This document shows, piece after piece, positions 1 to 8,325 of a stretch of 64,000 nucleotides of DNA. Position numbers and translations under genes: made by a program. The stretch comes from Vibrio algicola. GTDB taxonomy: Bacteria > Pseudomonadota > Gammaproteobacteria > Enterobacterales > Vibrionaceae. The stretch is from contig NZ_CP045700.1 of assembly GCF_009601765.2 (NCBI RefSeq), positions 620,001-684,000 of the forward strand. Direction: 5' to 3'. Numbering within the stretch: position 1 is the stretch's first letter; every line of letters starts with the position of its first letter. A model generated the notes under the pieces. That model did no database searches. It saw nothing but the letters and a program-made list of their open reading frames with translations, and was not told the origin of the DNA.

Positions 1-1553
1 GTACCAACAGCAAATAATTTGATTTTGCCTTTGTTTGAGGTCGATGGACGCGAAACAATTGGACGACCAACTCCACCAACACCTTTGATGGCAAAGATAC
101 GTCGGCTTTCGCGAGTCTTAACAAATTTATAAACTTCTTGAGTAAAGTGACCACCGGAGTCAATACAAGTACAAGCAATTCTCAACTTGTTTCCCGATTC
201 ATGTTCATAGGTTTGAGAAAGAAAATCATCAAGCTCATTCCAGATGTCAGGTTTGGCTAGGTCGCCATAAATGATTTTGAAATCAAGCGCCCAACTTTCA
301 TCGCCTTTGCCCCATGCTTTAACTTCACATTCGAGACGATCATCTTGAACATCTACAGAACAGGTAAGTACAAGGCCACCAGCAGGAATTAAGTCATAAT
401 GCTCACGTCTGCGATAAAGTTCGTGTGGCTCTAAGCGTTCGCCTTGTTCTTCCCAGGTCTCACCTAAGATGGTGTTTACGAATGTTTTAAGCTTTCCAAT
501 ATCATCTTTTGCTTTCAACCAATCTTGAATAAGACGTCGCCACTCAGTAAACGGTGAGTAAGCAGACCAAATATGAAATGACACATTTTCAGGTGTATCT
601 ACTGGTGTGCCATCAATGGCCGTCCAGGCAATACCATCTTTAGTTGAAAGATCAATATCTCTATCTCGCCAAACACCTTTCGATTGCTCAGGCATCCATT
701 CAGCATAAGTCCCTAAGCAACCGCAGTGTTCACATAGATACGCTACTGTTGAAGGATCATCATTTTGAAACTTCATGCCAAATTCAGCATCAGGCCCGCC
801 CCATTTTAAGGATTGATACTCCTCACAATGTGGACATGGGATTTCATAACGAAGCATCATGCCTGATTCGAATGATGCGCGTTCTATTTGGCATTCATGC
901 TTATTCTTTGGTGTAGAACCACGAATCGACTTGCCGAAAACAGAACCTTCTAAACGACGATCCCCTAAGAATGTTGGTGAACCCTCTTTCTCTACATCCG
1001 CAGGGAAAGCGGCAAGCTCATCATAAACAACAGTATCGACTGATTTTTCACGGTAGTTCTTTGCTGCAGTACCACCTACACACCAAAGCTGTCGACGGTT
1101 GGAAAACTTTTTAGTATCCAAAGTATTGTCACGGTGCTTTTTCCCATGCCAAGGAGCAAGCTGACGAATAACCGGAACATCACGGATCATTGATTCAATA
1201 TGTGATTTCATGAAGCCAGCCGCTGCGGCATCCGTAGGCTGAAATAACAATTGATTTCGTTTTTTATGCTCAAGCATGTAAGCCAATGAAGCTTTGAGCA
1301 TTTGTGAATATCCAACACGAGCTGACTTCATAAGATTCACGACTCGAATCTCGTCATTACCCATACTGTTTAAAATAGCGATTTGGAATGGCAGGGTTTC
1401 CCACCTACCTTCTAGATAAGAAGATTCTGCAGATAAGTAAAAGTTTTCATCCGCCCATTCAACTGCTGTCATCGGCAATGGACGCCAGAACGGACGTAAG
1501 CCTTGCTTAATTTGATAGCGAAGATTAGCTAGTTGCTTCTCGGATATAGTCAT
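1..1553 (-). CDS. Phage terminase large subunit, GpA family (partial)
   Basis: ATPase-nuclease that cuts and packages phage DNA into the prohead. Translating the minus strand from the ATG at 1553 gives an open frame running off the left edge, about 517 codons without a stop. A Walker A-like segment SARVGYSQM lies near residue 80, a Walker B-like DTVVYDEL near residue 170, and two cysteine pairs (CPHC and CEHCG) in the middle match the zinc-ribbon region typical of GpA proteins. The start overlaps the small subunit gene by 29 bp, as expected for a coupled terminase pair. The C-terminal nuclease part lies outside the window. Confidence 0.9.
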   Translation of the reverse strand, partial: MTISEKQLANLRYQIKQGLRPFWRPLPMTAVEWADENFYLSAESSYLEGRWETLPFQIAILNSMGNDEIRVVNLMKSARVGYSQMLKASLAYMLEHKKRNQLLFQPTDAAAAGFMKSHIESMIRDVPVIRQLAPWHGKKHRDNTLDTKKFSNRRQLWCVGGTAAKNYREKSVDTVVYDELAAFPADVEKEGSPTFLGDRRLEGSVFGKSIRGSTPKNKHECQIERASFESGMMLRYEIPCPHCEEYQSLKWGGPDAEFGMKFQNDDPSTVAYLCEHCGCLGTYAEWMPEQSKGVWRDRDIDLSTKDGIAWTAIDGTPVDTPENVSFHIWSAYSPFTEWRRLIQDWLKAKDDIGKLKTFVNTILGETWEEQGERLEPHELYRRREHYDLIPAGGLVLTCSVDVQDDRLECEVKAWGKGDESWALDFKIIYGDLAKPDIWNELDDFLSQTYEHESGNKLRIACTCIDSGGHFTQEVYKFVKTRESRRIFAIKGVGGVGRPIVSRPSTSNKGKIKLFAVG

Positions 1554-2067
1554 CTATCAAATCATCCATTCGTTCATCAATAGTACTTATCGAGCTCATG
1601 CCTTTTGCTAATGCCCGTTTAATGTTTTCAATTTGAACCGTGGTTAATTCAGGATGCTTTCTCATCATGTTAAGAGGAAGCGCATCTAAAATACCGGAAA
1701 CTTCTGCAGCAACTTTCGATAACGCAAAGCTAGCAAACTCAACCGGTACCACTTCATGCTTTGCAATTTCGTTTTTTAGCTCTTGAGCATCAGCTTGTGC
1801 TTTGGTTAATCGATAGCGTTCATAATCCAAACCATTGGGATCTAACTCTTCAGGATTGATCGTCTTAGGTTGATGTTTCTCTGTTTCATTTTTCAGGCGA
1901 TTATGGAGCACATCGGCAACCGTGAAATAGACAGAACGACCAACCTTTGCAACTGGCTTCACGCCCCATCGGTCAAAGGCTTGAACGCTTATCCCAAGGC
2001 TCTCAGCCATAGCTGATTTATTCAGCCAATGAGGCTCTGATTTAGACGCTGTTTTTATCGCTGACAT
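1525..2067 (-). CDS. Phage terminase small subunit, Nu1/DUF1441-like
   Basis: 180-residue protein directly upstream of the large terminase. The N-terminus carries a putative winged-helix/MerR-like DNA-binding segment (NKSAMAESLGISVQAFDRW), followed by a charged helical region with the YERYRLTKAQADAQELKNE pattern that Nu1-type small subunits share. It would recognise the cos/pac site and recruit the large subunit. Assignment rests on the helix-turn-helix, the size and the position; it was not checked against a database. Confidence 0.8.
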   Translation of the reverse strand: MSAIKTASKSEPHWLNKSAMAESLGISVQAFDRWGVKPVAKVGRSVYFTVADVLHNRLKNETEKHQPKTINPEELDPNGLDYERYRLTKAQADAQELKNEIAKHEVVPVEFASFALSKVAAEVSGILDALPLNMMRKHPELTTVQIENIKRALAKGMSSISTIDERMDDLIDDYIREATS

Positions 2068-2169
2068 ATAAACAACAACCTAACTTTGAAAATGCTCATA
2101 AATAGCGAAAACGTGCGAGTCCCATACCCACAGTGAAAAGGGTCAGGAAGGACCCATGAAATCATAGAC

Positions 2170-2451
2170 TTATTTAATTACCTGTTTTAGTTCATCCAGG
2201 CGACTGTCCAATGAACCCTTAATGGCTTTCATTCTGGCCGCGTGAAACTCCGCATCTTGTTCAGCTTTAATTTTGTCTTGTTCCGAACGCTTCTTGTATA
2301 GCTTATGTTGCATGACAAAGAGAATAAGTGTCGTGACAATACCAATCAGCAATGCAACGTCAGACAGCGTGAACAAGCCACCAATAGCAGTAGACACACT
2401 GGCAACATAACTGGAAGTGGTAACTGTTTTATCCATAATGCTCGTTTTCAT
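2170..2451 (-). CDS. Putative phage holin
   Basis: 93-residue protein with one clear hydrophobic segment (about residues 27-47) and a strongly charged helical C-terminal tail (about residues 52-93, rich in Lys, Glu and Asp). It is the gene nearest the terminase side of the lysis cassette and lies next to the spanins and endolysin, so a holin or pinholin role is the natural inference. Lysis by a SAR endolysin would fit a pinholin. No sequence motif proves this; a membrane-anchored accessory lysis protein is the alternative. Confidence 0.6.
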   Translation of the reverse strand: MKTSIMDKTVTTSSYVASVSTAIGGLFTLSDVALLIGIVTTLILFVMQHKLYKKRSEQDKIKAEQDAEFHAARMKAIKGSLDSRLDELKQVIK

Positions 2452-2478
2452 GTTGGTAACCTCGACTGCAGTCGGGTC

Positions 2479-2955
2479 TTATTTAGCGACACACTCACTA
2501 GGAAGCGCTTCTATATATGACCTCAGCCCATTTACTTGAGCTGTGATGGTTGTGATTTGTTGTCTGAGACGTAGATAAGACTGTTCAGCGTCTCTTGTAA
2601 GTTCGGGGGCTCGCTCATCATCCACGCTGGAGGAGCTGGACTTTGCGGGCACTGGCTTACGACAAGTGGCGTTGACGTGCAGCCGCTTAGAACTATCAGC
2701 AAGATCACGCTCAAGCTGAGATACTTTAGCCTGTGCATTCTCATACTCCATTTGCTGCTTAACGTACTGCTTAGCCATCTTCTGATTCTGCTCTTGCATA
2801 CTTGATACTGTATGCTGCACAGACTCAGCTACCTCAATAGCTGTGTTGAGCTTTTCTTTTAAATTTGTATTTTGAACATGCTGAACAAATACCGTCATGC
2901 ATAAGAGCGCCACCAATACGATAGCAATGCTTTTCAAATAACCATTAGTGAGCAT
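2479..2955 (-). CDS. Rz-like inner-membrane spanin (i-spanin)
   Basis: 158 residues from the ATG at 2955, with an upstream in-frame TTG at 2976 as an alternative. One N-terminal transmembrane helix (about residues 7-25) is followed by a long coiled-coil periplasmic domain rich in Gln, Glu and Lys. This is the layout of lambda Rz, which fuses inner and outer membranes at the end of lysis. The start overlaps the endolysin stop by 11 bp and a second gene (Rz1-like) is embedded in another frame, which is the strongest support. Confidence 0.85.
   Translation of the reverse strand: MLTNGYLKSIAIVLVALLCMTVFVQHVQNTNLKEKLNTAIEVAESVQHTVSSMQEQNQKMAKQYVKQQMEYENAQAKVSQLERDLADSSKRLHVNATCRKPVPAKSSSSSVDDERAPELTRDAEQSYLRLRQQITTITAQVNGLRSYIEALPSECVAK
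2532..2744 (-). CDS. Rz1-like outer-membrane spanin lipoprotein (o-spanin), embedded in Rz
   Basis: 70-residue ORF lying wholly inside the i-spanin gene in a different frame. It has a lipoprotein signal (hydrophobic stretch ending in LSGC, lipidated Cys at residue 22) and a short proline-rich mature part (CPQSPAPPAW). Small size, lipobox, proline content and the fully nested location are all hallmarks of Rz1. It would pair with the i-spanin across the periplasm. Confidence 0.85.
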   Translation of the reverse strand: MRMHRLKYLSLSVILLIVLSGCTSTPLVVSQCPQSPAPPAWMMSEPPNLQETLNSLIYVSDNKSQPSQLK

Positions 2956-3427
2956 AACGACAAACCGCCTCTTCAATATCCCTGCGATTCATTAGCCCCT
3001 TCCAAGGCTTACCTGCTGCATAAACCCAACGTTTAAGCTGTGAACAAGCCCCAGCATAATCATTAGCGTTAAGCTTCTTTAATAACGTTGAAGAATTGAA
3101 AGCACCTGATCCTACGTTATAAGCAAAGGAGTAAAGCGCTGCATGCATAGTGACAGGGAGAACGGTTTTAATCTGAGGATTGATTTCACTGGCTATTCGA
3201 GCAAGGTCGGTGTCGAGCAATACCTGACACTCATCTGGTGAGTACACCTTACCCTTAATGATATCTGAGCCTGTATGCCCATAACACACTGTAAGAACAC
3301 CTGCGACATCATAGTAAGGCGTATATTCAACACCTTCTAAATCAACAATCATTGCACTGGCAATAGATAAGGCAGCTGCCGAGATAGCAGCCATCACTCG
3401 TTTTGATATCTGCACACTCAACCTCAA
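2945..3427 (-). CDS. Phage endolysin, GH24 lysozyme with SAR anchor
   Basis: 160-residue muramidase of the P21 R / T4 lysozyme class. The catalytic triad spacing E-x8-D-x5-T is visible as Glu31, Asp40 and Thr46 in the segment DLEGVEYTPYYDVAGVLT. Residues 11-28 form a weakly hydrophobic helix rich in Ala, Ser and Met, typical of a signal-arrest-release (SAR) domain that holds the enzyme inactive in the membrane until the proton gradient collapses. It is the first gene of the lysis cassette; an intrinsic terminator lies 12 bp upstream of its ATG. Confidence 0.92.
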   Translation of the reverse strand: MRLSVQISKRVMAAISAAALSIASAMIVDLEGVEYTPYYDVAGVLTVCYGHTGSDIIKGKVYSPDECQVLLDTDLARIASEINPQIKTVLPVTMHAALYSFAYNVGSGAFNSSTLLKKLNANDYAGACSQLKRWVYAAGKPWKGLMNRRDIEEAVCRYAH

Positions 3428-3438
3428 ATTTTAGGCAT

Positions 3439-3463
3439 AAAAAAACCGCCATCGAGGGCGGTT
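3439..3463 (-). terminator. Intrinsic terminator between putative late regulator and lysis genes
   Basis: Perfect 7-bp stem (AACCGCC 3444-3450 with GGCGGTT 3457-3463) with a 6-nt loop, followed on the minus strand by a run of seven U. It sits after the gene ending at 3504 and just before the endolysin ATG at 3427, so late transcription must either start downstream or read through it. Confidence 0.85.
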
Positions 3464-3503
3464 GATTTGGTTAGATGCAATAATCCAACCTAGAAATTAG
3501 AGC

Positions 3504-4178
3504 TTATATTGCCATCATTTGCTTTTCAAGTTCTTTTTTGTACATTTTACGCGCTAACGTATCGTACTTCACAATTAGGCTTTTTATAAACTCGATATGT
3601 TCAGCGATACGAGCCCAATTATTCTGATAGTAACGAGTTCGCTTCTTAGTAAATGTCTCTGAATGGACATCCTTTTGCTCACAATCTACACCCACTAAGA
3701 CCTCTATAAAAACAGAGCGCGGGGTGACAGGGAGATATTCTAAGCGGCCATTCTTCTGTGTCACTTCGGCACCGGAGAATTGTTCCAATGCCATGCCTCC
3801 AACAATTAAAGGCAATAATGCTTTAACACGATCAAAGGTTCGTTCCTGGATAAACTCACCTACATTTGCTCGCTGAATAACCCAATCATTAATAATATGC
3901 TCAAACAGCTGATCACGGTTAGAATGCCGGTTCCAGAGTGGTGAAGCATAGGCATACATACTCCACAACTCTAAATGACGATGTTCACGTCCAACCGTAT
4001 CAACAGCTGCAAGAACTTTACCACCATCAAGCTTTGAGGCTATTTCCATATCAGCAGCACCAAAGCCACCACCTCCACCACCAACATTGTACTTAGCACG
4101 AACGCCTTCCGTCGCCATACCAATTGCTGCTGACATATCCCAATGTTCAATATTAGTTGCTAAGCCCATGTTAACCAC
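3504..4178 (-). CDS. Phage protein of unknown function, possible Q-type late regulator
   Basis: 224 residues. The N-terminus contains AAIGMATEG followed by a glycine run and FGAADM, faintly reminiscent of lambda Q (AAMGMAQ ... FGMA), and the C-terminus is basic and helical. It is the last gene before the terminator and lysis cassette, which is where lambdoid phages place the antiterminator Q. Both similarities are weak, so the role is an inference. It overlaps the acyltransferase gene by 8 bp. A translation start at Met4 is also possible. Confidence 0.4.
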   Translation of the reverse strand: MVNMGLATNIEHWDMSAAIGMATEGVRAKYNVGGGGGGFGAADMEIASKLDGGKVLAAVDTVGREHRHLELWSMYAYASPLWNRHSNRDQLFEHIINDWVIQRANVGEFIQERTFDRVKALLPLIVGGMALEQFSGAEVTQKNGRLEYLPVTPRSVFIEVLVGVDCEQKDVHSETFTKKRTRYYQNNWARIAEHIEFIKSLIVKYDTLARKMYKKELEKQMMAI

Positions 4179-5169
4179 CTAATCTATATTCTTTCAATTT
4201 ATACATTATTGGTTTTTCAATTTTCTTATTAATAAAAATCCCAACAATTATAGATAGTACAACTAGCAATACTGCAATTAATTCAACCATTGTAGGGTTT
4301 CCTTTATTGGTTGACATGGTTGCCTTCAAAACATATAAAAAATAAATGTGTGATAAATATATACTATAGGATGCATCTCCAATTTTTAATAGCATATTAT
4401 ATACAAACCCCTTTCCTTCCTTAGAATACAAAGCAAATATAATAATGATTAACGAAGGAATCCCATACCTTAACAACCTTCTAACTCCATCCATATGAAA
4501 TAACGAAACATATAGAACCAATCCAAATAAAAACATAAACAAATTAAAATTTATTACATTCTTGATGCCTATTTTTTCATAAATCAATGCAAAAATAGCA
4601 CCAAAAGCAAAATTCAACATCAAAGTATCACTTAAGATATATCCAATATTTATCCAGTTCCCACGTTCTTGACCTCCAAACACATTATTCATAATAAATA
4701 ATGATACAAATATTATGCTTACAGAGATTAAACATGCTTTTATTCTATTTTTACTTAATAACAATGAAAAAGTGAACATGACATAAAATATCATTTCATA
4801 CACTAGAGTCCATGCGGGAGGGTTAGTTAGAGCTCCTTGTGTAACCTTATATGATGGAATCAAAAATAAGTTACTTATTACCTTATAACCCTCATTAAAG
4901 TTTATAAGCATTAGCATTGTAGGAAGTGACAATATCCAATAAAGTGGGTATATACGTTCTATTCTTCCTCTAATAAACATAAATGCATTTCTTTTTTCCG
5001 TTTGAGTATATACCATAAGAAAACCACTCAATACGAAAAAAACATCTACACCAAGCCCACCATTATATTGAAATACACCTCCAAACACTCTCCCCCACAA
5101 GTGATTAGTTACCACAAGTAAGGCTGCAATACCTCTTACAACTTGTAAGCTATAGATTTCATTTTTCAT
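4171..5169 (-). CDS. Acyltransferase-3 family membrane protein (OafA-like), prophage cargo
   Basis: 332 residues from the ATG at 5169, which has a GGAA ribosome site; the longer frame from TTG at 5181 is less likely. Family marks are Arg12-x10-His23, FFVLSGF near residues 44-50 and RIERIYPLYW near 69-78, followed by about ten hydrophobic helices. Such enzymes O-acetylate surface polysaccharides in the inner membrane; in prophages they change O-antigen and can block phage adsorption. The gene is clearly more AT-rich than its neighbours and interrupts the usual run of replication and nin-type genes, which suggests a recently acquired cargo gene. Confidence 0.88.
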   Translation of the reverse strand: MKNEIYSLQVVRGIAALLVVTNHLWGRVFGGVFQYNGGLGVDVFFVLSGFLMVYTQTEKRNAFMFIRGRIERIYPLYWILSLPTMLMLINFNEGYKVISNLFLIPSYKVTQGALTNPPAWTLVYEMIFYVMFTFSLLLSKNRIKACLISVSIIFVSLFIMNNVFGGQERGNWINIGYILSDTLMLNFAFGAIFALIYEKIGIKNVINFNLFMFLFGLVLYVSLFHMDGVRRLLRYGIPSLIIIIFALYSKEGKGFVYNMLLKIGDASYSIYLSHIYFLYVLKATMSTNKGNPTMVELIAVLLVVLSIIVGIFINKKIEKPIMYKLKEYRLGG

Positions 5170-5225
5170 TATTAATTCCAACTAAAAAATTAATCGCATG
5201 ATATCATATGTATACAATGCTATCC

Positions 5226-6257
5226 CTAAACAATTCCACCAAGCCCCATCACCCTCTTAAGCGTCTGCTTTACAAAAAACAACTGCGATCCATGCTTAGC
5301 CTCCCAAGCTTTCGGGTCGTGGTGAAACTCTTGGTGAACACTCGCAAGCATCGGCATAGTGAACAAGTCATGCGCTTTACCGCCCATCTTACCTTCACCG
5401 TGACCTATTAAATGATGGGCAACAACAGGATCCGAGTCGGTACCATGTCGTCCAGTTGCGCAGCATGGTAGAGAACGAACAAACTTAAGATACTTCTCGC
5501 TACGCCAATTTAATTGCTTAGGTCTTTTCATGTACATGGCTGGTGGATTGTCATTAACCGTTAAACGCACCACTTGTTTTGCTAACCGCTCTAATTGCTC
5601 TTTTCCATCCAAATTAAAGTCAGGGTCACTTTCACGCTTAAGTGTCAGTACGTCACGTTTAGCTTCCTGCTTAATGCCAAACATCTGATCAACAACACTG
5701 TTTGGTAAATGCTGATATACGCCCTCTCTCACCGCCCACCAGAAAAGTTCAGGTAAAGTTAATTGATGGTTAGAATCAAATCGAAGCTTGCCAGCCACAG
5801 TGCGAACACCCCAAACCATAATATTATCTCTGGCGGTCTTTCTAGCTTGCTCACTTAATTGCTTTCTTTCTTGGTTATCATGGTGCCAGCACAAACGTAA
5901 TGCCCCATGTTTGCAGTCTAAAAACGTCAGGTTCTTATCGCAGAATTCACCGTCGGATAATTGGCAATGAGGAATACGCTCAAGCCAGTGATAGAAATTC
6001 CCTAAACGGTTTTGAACATCAGCATGCAAGAAGAACTCGAGCAAGCGTTCATCATCCACCAGCGACTTTTTTGAACTATTAGGAATGGCCGAATGGTTCA
6101 ACTTACCGCTTGGCACATTAACCAACTCTTTCGGTAATGGCGCCACTAGCAGCCGGTTACCCGAACTCATGCGAACCAACTCATCTAATAATGACTTACC
6201 CGGCTTAAACATCATCAAACCAAGATCAGGCTGTAAGAATGGTTTAAGCACTAGCAT
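5226..6257 (-). CDS. DUF968-type phage recombination/HNH-like protein
   Basis: 343 residues. The C-terminal hundred residues carry LPCCATGRHG, VVAHHLIG, GKMGGKAHD and HQEFHHDP, the Cys/His pattern of the DUF968 family found in lambdoid prophages and thought to be HNH-nuclease-like. The N-terminal two thirds look unique. It sits in the nin-like region with two other nuclease-like genes. Function in recombination or DNA processing is inferred from family and position. Confidence 0.75.
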   Translation of the reverse strand: MLVLKPFLQPDLGLMMFKPGKSLLDELVRMSSGNRLLVAPLPKELVNVPSGKLNHSAIPNSSKKSLVDDERLLEFFLHADVQNRLGNFYHWLERIPHCQLSDGEFCDKNLTFLDCKHGALRLCWHHDNQERKQLSEQARKTARDNIMVWGVRTVAGKLRFDSNHQLTLPELFWWAVREGVYQHLPNSVVDQMFGIKQEAKRDVLTLKRESDPDFNLDGKEQLERLAKQVVRLTVNDNPPAMYMKRPKQLNWRSEKYLKFVRSLPCCATGRHGTDSDPVVAHHLIGHGEGKMGGKAHDLFTMPMLASVHQEFHHDPKAWEAKHGSQLFFVKQTLKRVMGLGGIV

Positions 6258-6538
6258 TCGTAGATCACCGATTTACCCATAGATAACGCTTCACGATGTT
6301 CAATGCTTGCCCCTTTGGATTCTTCCCAACCTTTCAGCATATAAATCTCATCAGCCACCGACACCATAGGAATGCAGATATACATGTATTCTTCCCATGT
6401 CATACCATTAGGCAAAATAGCAGGGTTCAACACGATATAGCCTTCTTGCTCTAGCTCACTCGCTTTACTGATAAACGCAGGTTTATTAAATTCCGGTATA
6501 CCGGACATCGGCCCAGCGATATAAATCTTCTTACGCAT
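6251..6538 (-). CDS. DUF4406 protein, nucleoside 2-deoxyribosyltransferase-like
   Basis: 95 residues with the N-terminal IYIAGPMSGIPEFN motif and a later ASIEHREAL segment, both typical of the DUF4406 group within the nucleoside deoxyribosyltransferase fold. Overlaps the DUF968 gene downstream by 7 bp and the nuclease gene upstream by 8 bp, so it is translated from the same operon. Phage homologues may salvage or modify nucleotides; the substrate is unknown. Confidence 0.75.
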   Translation of the reverse strand: MRKKIYIAGPMSGIPEFNKPAFISKASELEQEGYIVLNPAILPNGMTWEEYMYICIPMVSVADEIYMLKGWEESKGASIEHREALSMGKSVIYEC

Positions 6539-6842
6539 CCAACGCTTCCTTAATCATCTTCACCGCTTTCAAACTGGTGATCATGCCACTGGTGAAACGT
6601 AATACCGTCCAACCACGTAATGCAGCAGTATTGTATTTCTCACAATCTTGCTCATAACCTTTACCACGAGTATGGCGGCCGTTTGTCCAGGTACCACCTT
6701 CCACTTCAATGGCAATTTGTTGCTCTGGATAAGCAAAGTCAAAACGCCACTTGCGAGTTTCATGGAATCGATACTCAGCTACTGGCATTTCCAACTTCAT
6801 GGCTTTGATATGGTAAATCAACAACGCTTCTAACTTACTCAT
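6531..6842 (-). CDS. Small phage endonuclease, PD-(D/E)XK/DUF559-like
   Basis: 103 residues. WRFDFAYPEQQIAIEVEGG shows the Asp ... Glu-x-Glu arrangement of a restriction-endonuclease-like core, followed by a Lys/Asn-rich helix and GWTVLRF, as in Vsr/DUF559 nucleases. It lies where lambdoid phages usually carry the RusA or NinG resolvase, so a role in resolving replication or recombination intermediates is plausible but inferred. Confidence 0.7.
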   Translation of the reverse strand: MSKLEALLIYHIKAMKLEMPVAEYRFHETRKWRFDFAYPEQQIAIEVEGGTWTNGRHTRGKGYEQDCEKYNTAALRGWTVLRFTSGMITSLKAVKMIKEALDA

Positions 6843-7474
6843 GCGGATGCCTTAGATTTTTCACTCTTTATATATGCACGAATTCTCCCGTCTTTATCAT
6901 CAAACCACTCACCATGTGTTCTAAATTCAGAAAATTTTTGATGACACTCTTTTTCTCTATCGCCTGAAACAAGTAACAAAATATCGAGAGGAATCCCTAT
7001 ACCACATTGCAATGCAGTAATTCGTCTCTTAATGTCATTAGTACGACCAATTTTTATTAACTTCGAAATTGGGTTAAAAATAAAATATGTTGATGTCGAT
7101 TCATCTTTTCTCGGCAAGTCAGAACTACTCATTAAAATTGCAGGTGCAAAAGTTCCATAAGAATAAGAAAGCGCACTATAAAGCCCTTTTGCCGACTGTG
7201 ATATGATGGGATATTGGATAAAAATTGATTCTGTCATTTTGGCAATATGACGACCATGCTCTAGATTATCGAGTATAATTCTCCCTTCGGCTTTTGATAA
7301 ACCAGTGCACTTTTTAGAATCAAGCTCTCTAATTTCACTACTAGCTAGATGTAGCATTTGCATTCCATACTTATATGCAACCTCATCACTAACCTCTCCT
7401 TTTATGATTGCCTCAACTAATGCTTTAGCTTCACTACTCATTACAATCTCCCCATTTCCACTTAACTCAAACAT
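6839..7474 (-). CDS. GIY-YIG/T5orf172-like protein
   Basis: 211 residues. The C-terminal half has TYFIFNPISKLIKIGRTND, an R at the start of the next helix, and HQKFSEFRTHGEWFD, matching the degenerate GIY-YIG fold (T5orf172/Mug113 type). The N-terminal half is helical and unrecognised. The Met at residue 11 or 12 is an alternative start. DNA cleavage or DNA binding is the likely activity; the catalytic Glu was not located with certainty. Confidence 0.6.
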   Translation of the reverse strand: MFELSGNGEIVMSSEAKALVEAIIKGEVSDEVAYKYGMQMLHLASSEIRELDSKKCTGLSKAEGRIILDNLEHGRHIAKMTESIFIQYPIISQSAKGLYSALSYSYGTFAPAILMSSSDLPRKDESTSTYFIFNPISKLIKIGRTNDIKRRITALQCGIGIPLDILLLVSGDREKECHQKFSEFRTHGEWFDDKDGRIRAYIKSEKSKASA

Positions 7475-7676
7475 GTTCGCCCCCTAAAAATATCTTTCCA
7501 CTGTTCCCTGTTCGCTCACCATTCACCACGCAAACTTCCACACCTTGCTTGCGAGCTTTATCCATCAAACGCACCAACTCAATCACATGAACATCCAACG
7601 CATTACATAGCTCAGTCGGAGTCCAAACCTTAGCGCGGTTCTGTAACACTCGAATCAAATCCATTTCACTGGCCAT
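7467..7676 (-). CDS. Small phage protein, winged-helix-like
   Basis: 69 residues from the ATG at 7676, which has a near-perfect AAGGAGG ribosome site at a 5-nt spacing; a GTG at 7682 would add two residues. LIRVLQNRAKVWTPTELCNA resembles the start of a small winged helix, but there is no clear family match. Its start lies within the 3' end of the replication P gene, so the two are probably co-translated. Confidence 0.6.
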   Translation of the reverse strand: MASEMDLIRVLQNRAKVWTPTELCNALDVHVIELVRLMDKARKQGVEVCVVNGERTGNSGKIFLGGEHV

Positions 7677-8322
7677 GGGCACCTCCTTGGGCTAGCTCAG
7701 CGATACGGGCAAACACCGAACCGCGTTTAAATTGGCTAGGATCCGGTCTGCCTGCTCGCTCTCTAGCAATATCCGTAGGCATCACAACTGATTTAGGTGG
7801 CAAGGCAGGCACATCTTGTGGAATTTCACCGGCTGCAAAACGTTTGGCCCACTTATCGAATATGCGTTTAAACGCTTTTTCATCATCACCAACCGCCTTG
7901 CGCTTCACGTTTGCATGGGTCGCATCAGTGAAGATCAACTTTTCCATGCGGTTGGAAGCCTTAGCGCCAGACATAAACCGGTCAAAACAAACTTGGAAGG
8001 CATCACCACGACACCAGGTAATAAACTTACCCACGCTTGGCAAAAAATCAGAGCTACTTTCACGGGCAGCTTGTAATCCAGTCTCAACCATCGACATGCT
8101 AACAATGCCGTTTTCCATGAACGCCTTAGTCCAAACCTTTTTCACACCGTCTAGCTCGGCTTGGGTTTTAATTGCGTTACGCCATGCCGGGCAAATCGAT
8201 CTAAGCTCCTTGAGTACCACGTTCATGCAGTATTCCGCTTGAGAATCGATAGACTCCATTGCAGGTCTTGGCTGCTCAGTGCCGATGATATTGGCTTGGT
8301 TAAATTCAACGATATTCTTCAT
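7666..8322 (-). CDS. Phage replication protein P (helicase loader)
   Basis: 218 residues. It follows replication protein O by 3 bp and has the lambda P pattern: an N-terminal helical region with CPAWRNAIKTQAELDGVKK and VWTKAFMENGI, then FLPSVGKFITWCR. P-type proteins bring host DnaB helicase to the origin bound by O. Family and operon position agree. The C-terminus runs 11 bp into the next gene. Confidence 0.82.
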   Translation of the reverse strand: MKNIVEFNQANIIGTEQPRPAMESIDSQAEYCMNVVLKELRSICPAWRNAIKTQAELDGVKKVWTKAFMENGIVSMSMVETGLQAARESSSDFLPSVGKFITWCRGDAFQVCFDRFMSGAKASNRMEKLIFTDATHANVKRKAVGDDEKAFKRIFDKWAKRFAAGEIPQDVPALPPKSVVMPTDIARERAGRPDPSQFKRGSVFARIAELAQGGAHGQ

Positions 8323-8325
8323 GCG

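Noticed and set aside
644-916. Plus-strand frame of 90 residues across the terminase gene
   Set aside because: Lies opposite the terminase large subunit, whose motifs are clear on the minus strand; no ribosome site or family features.
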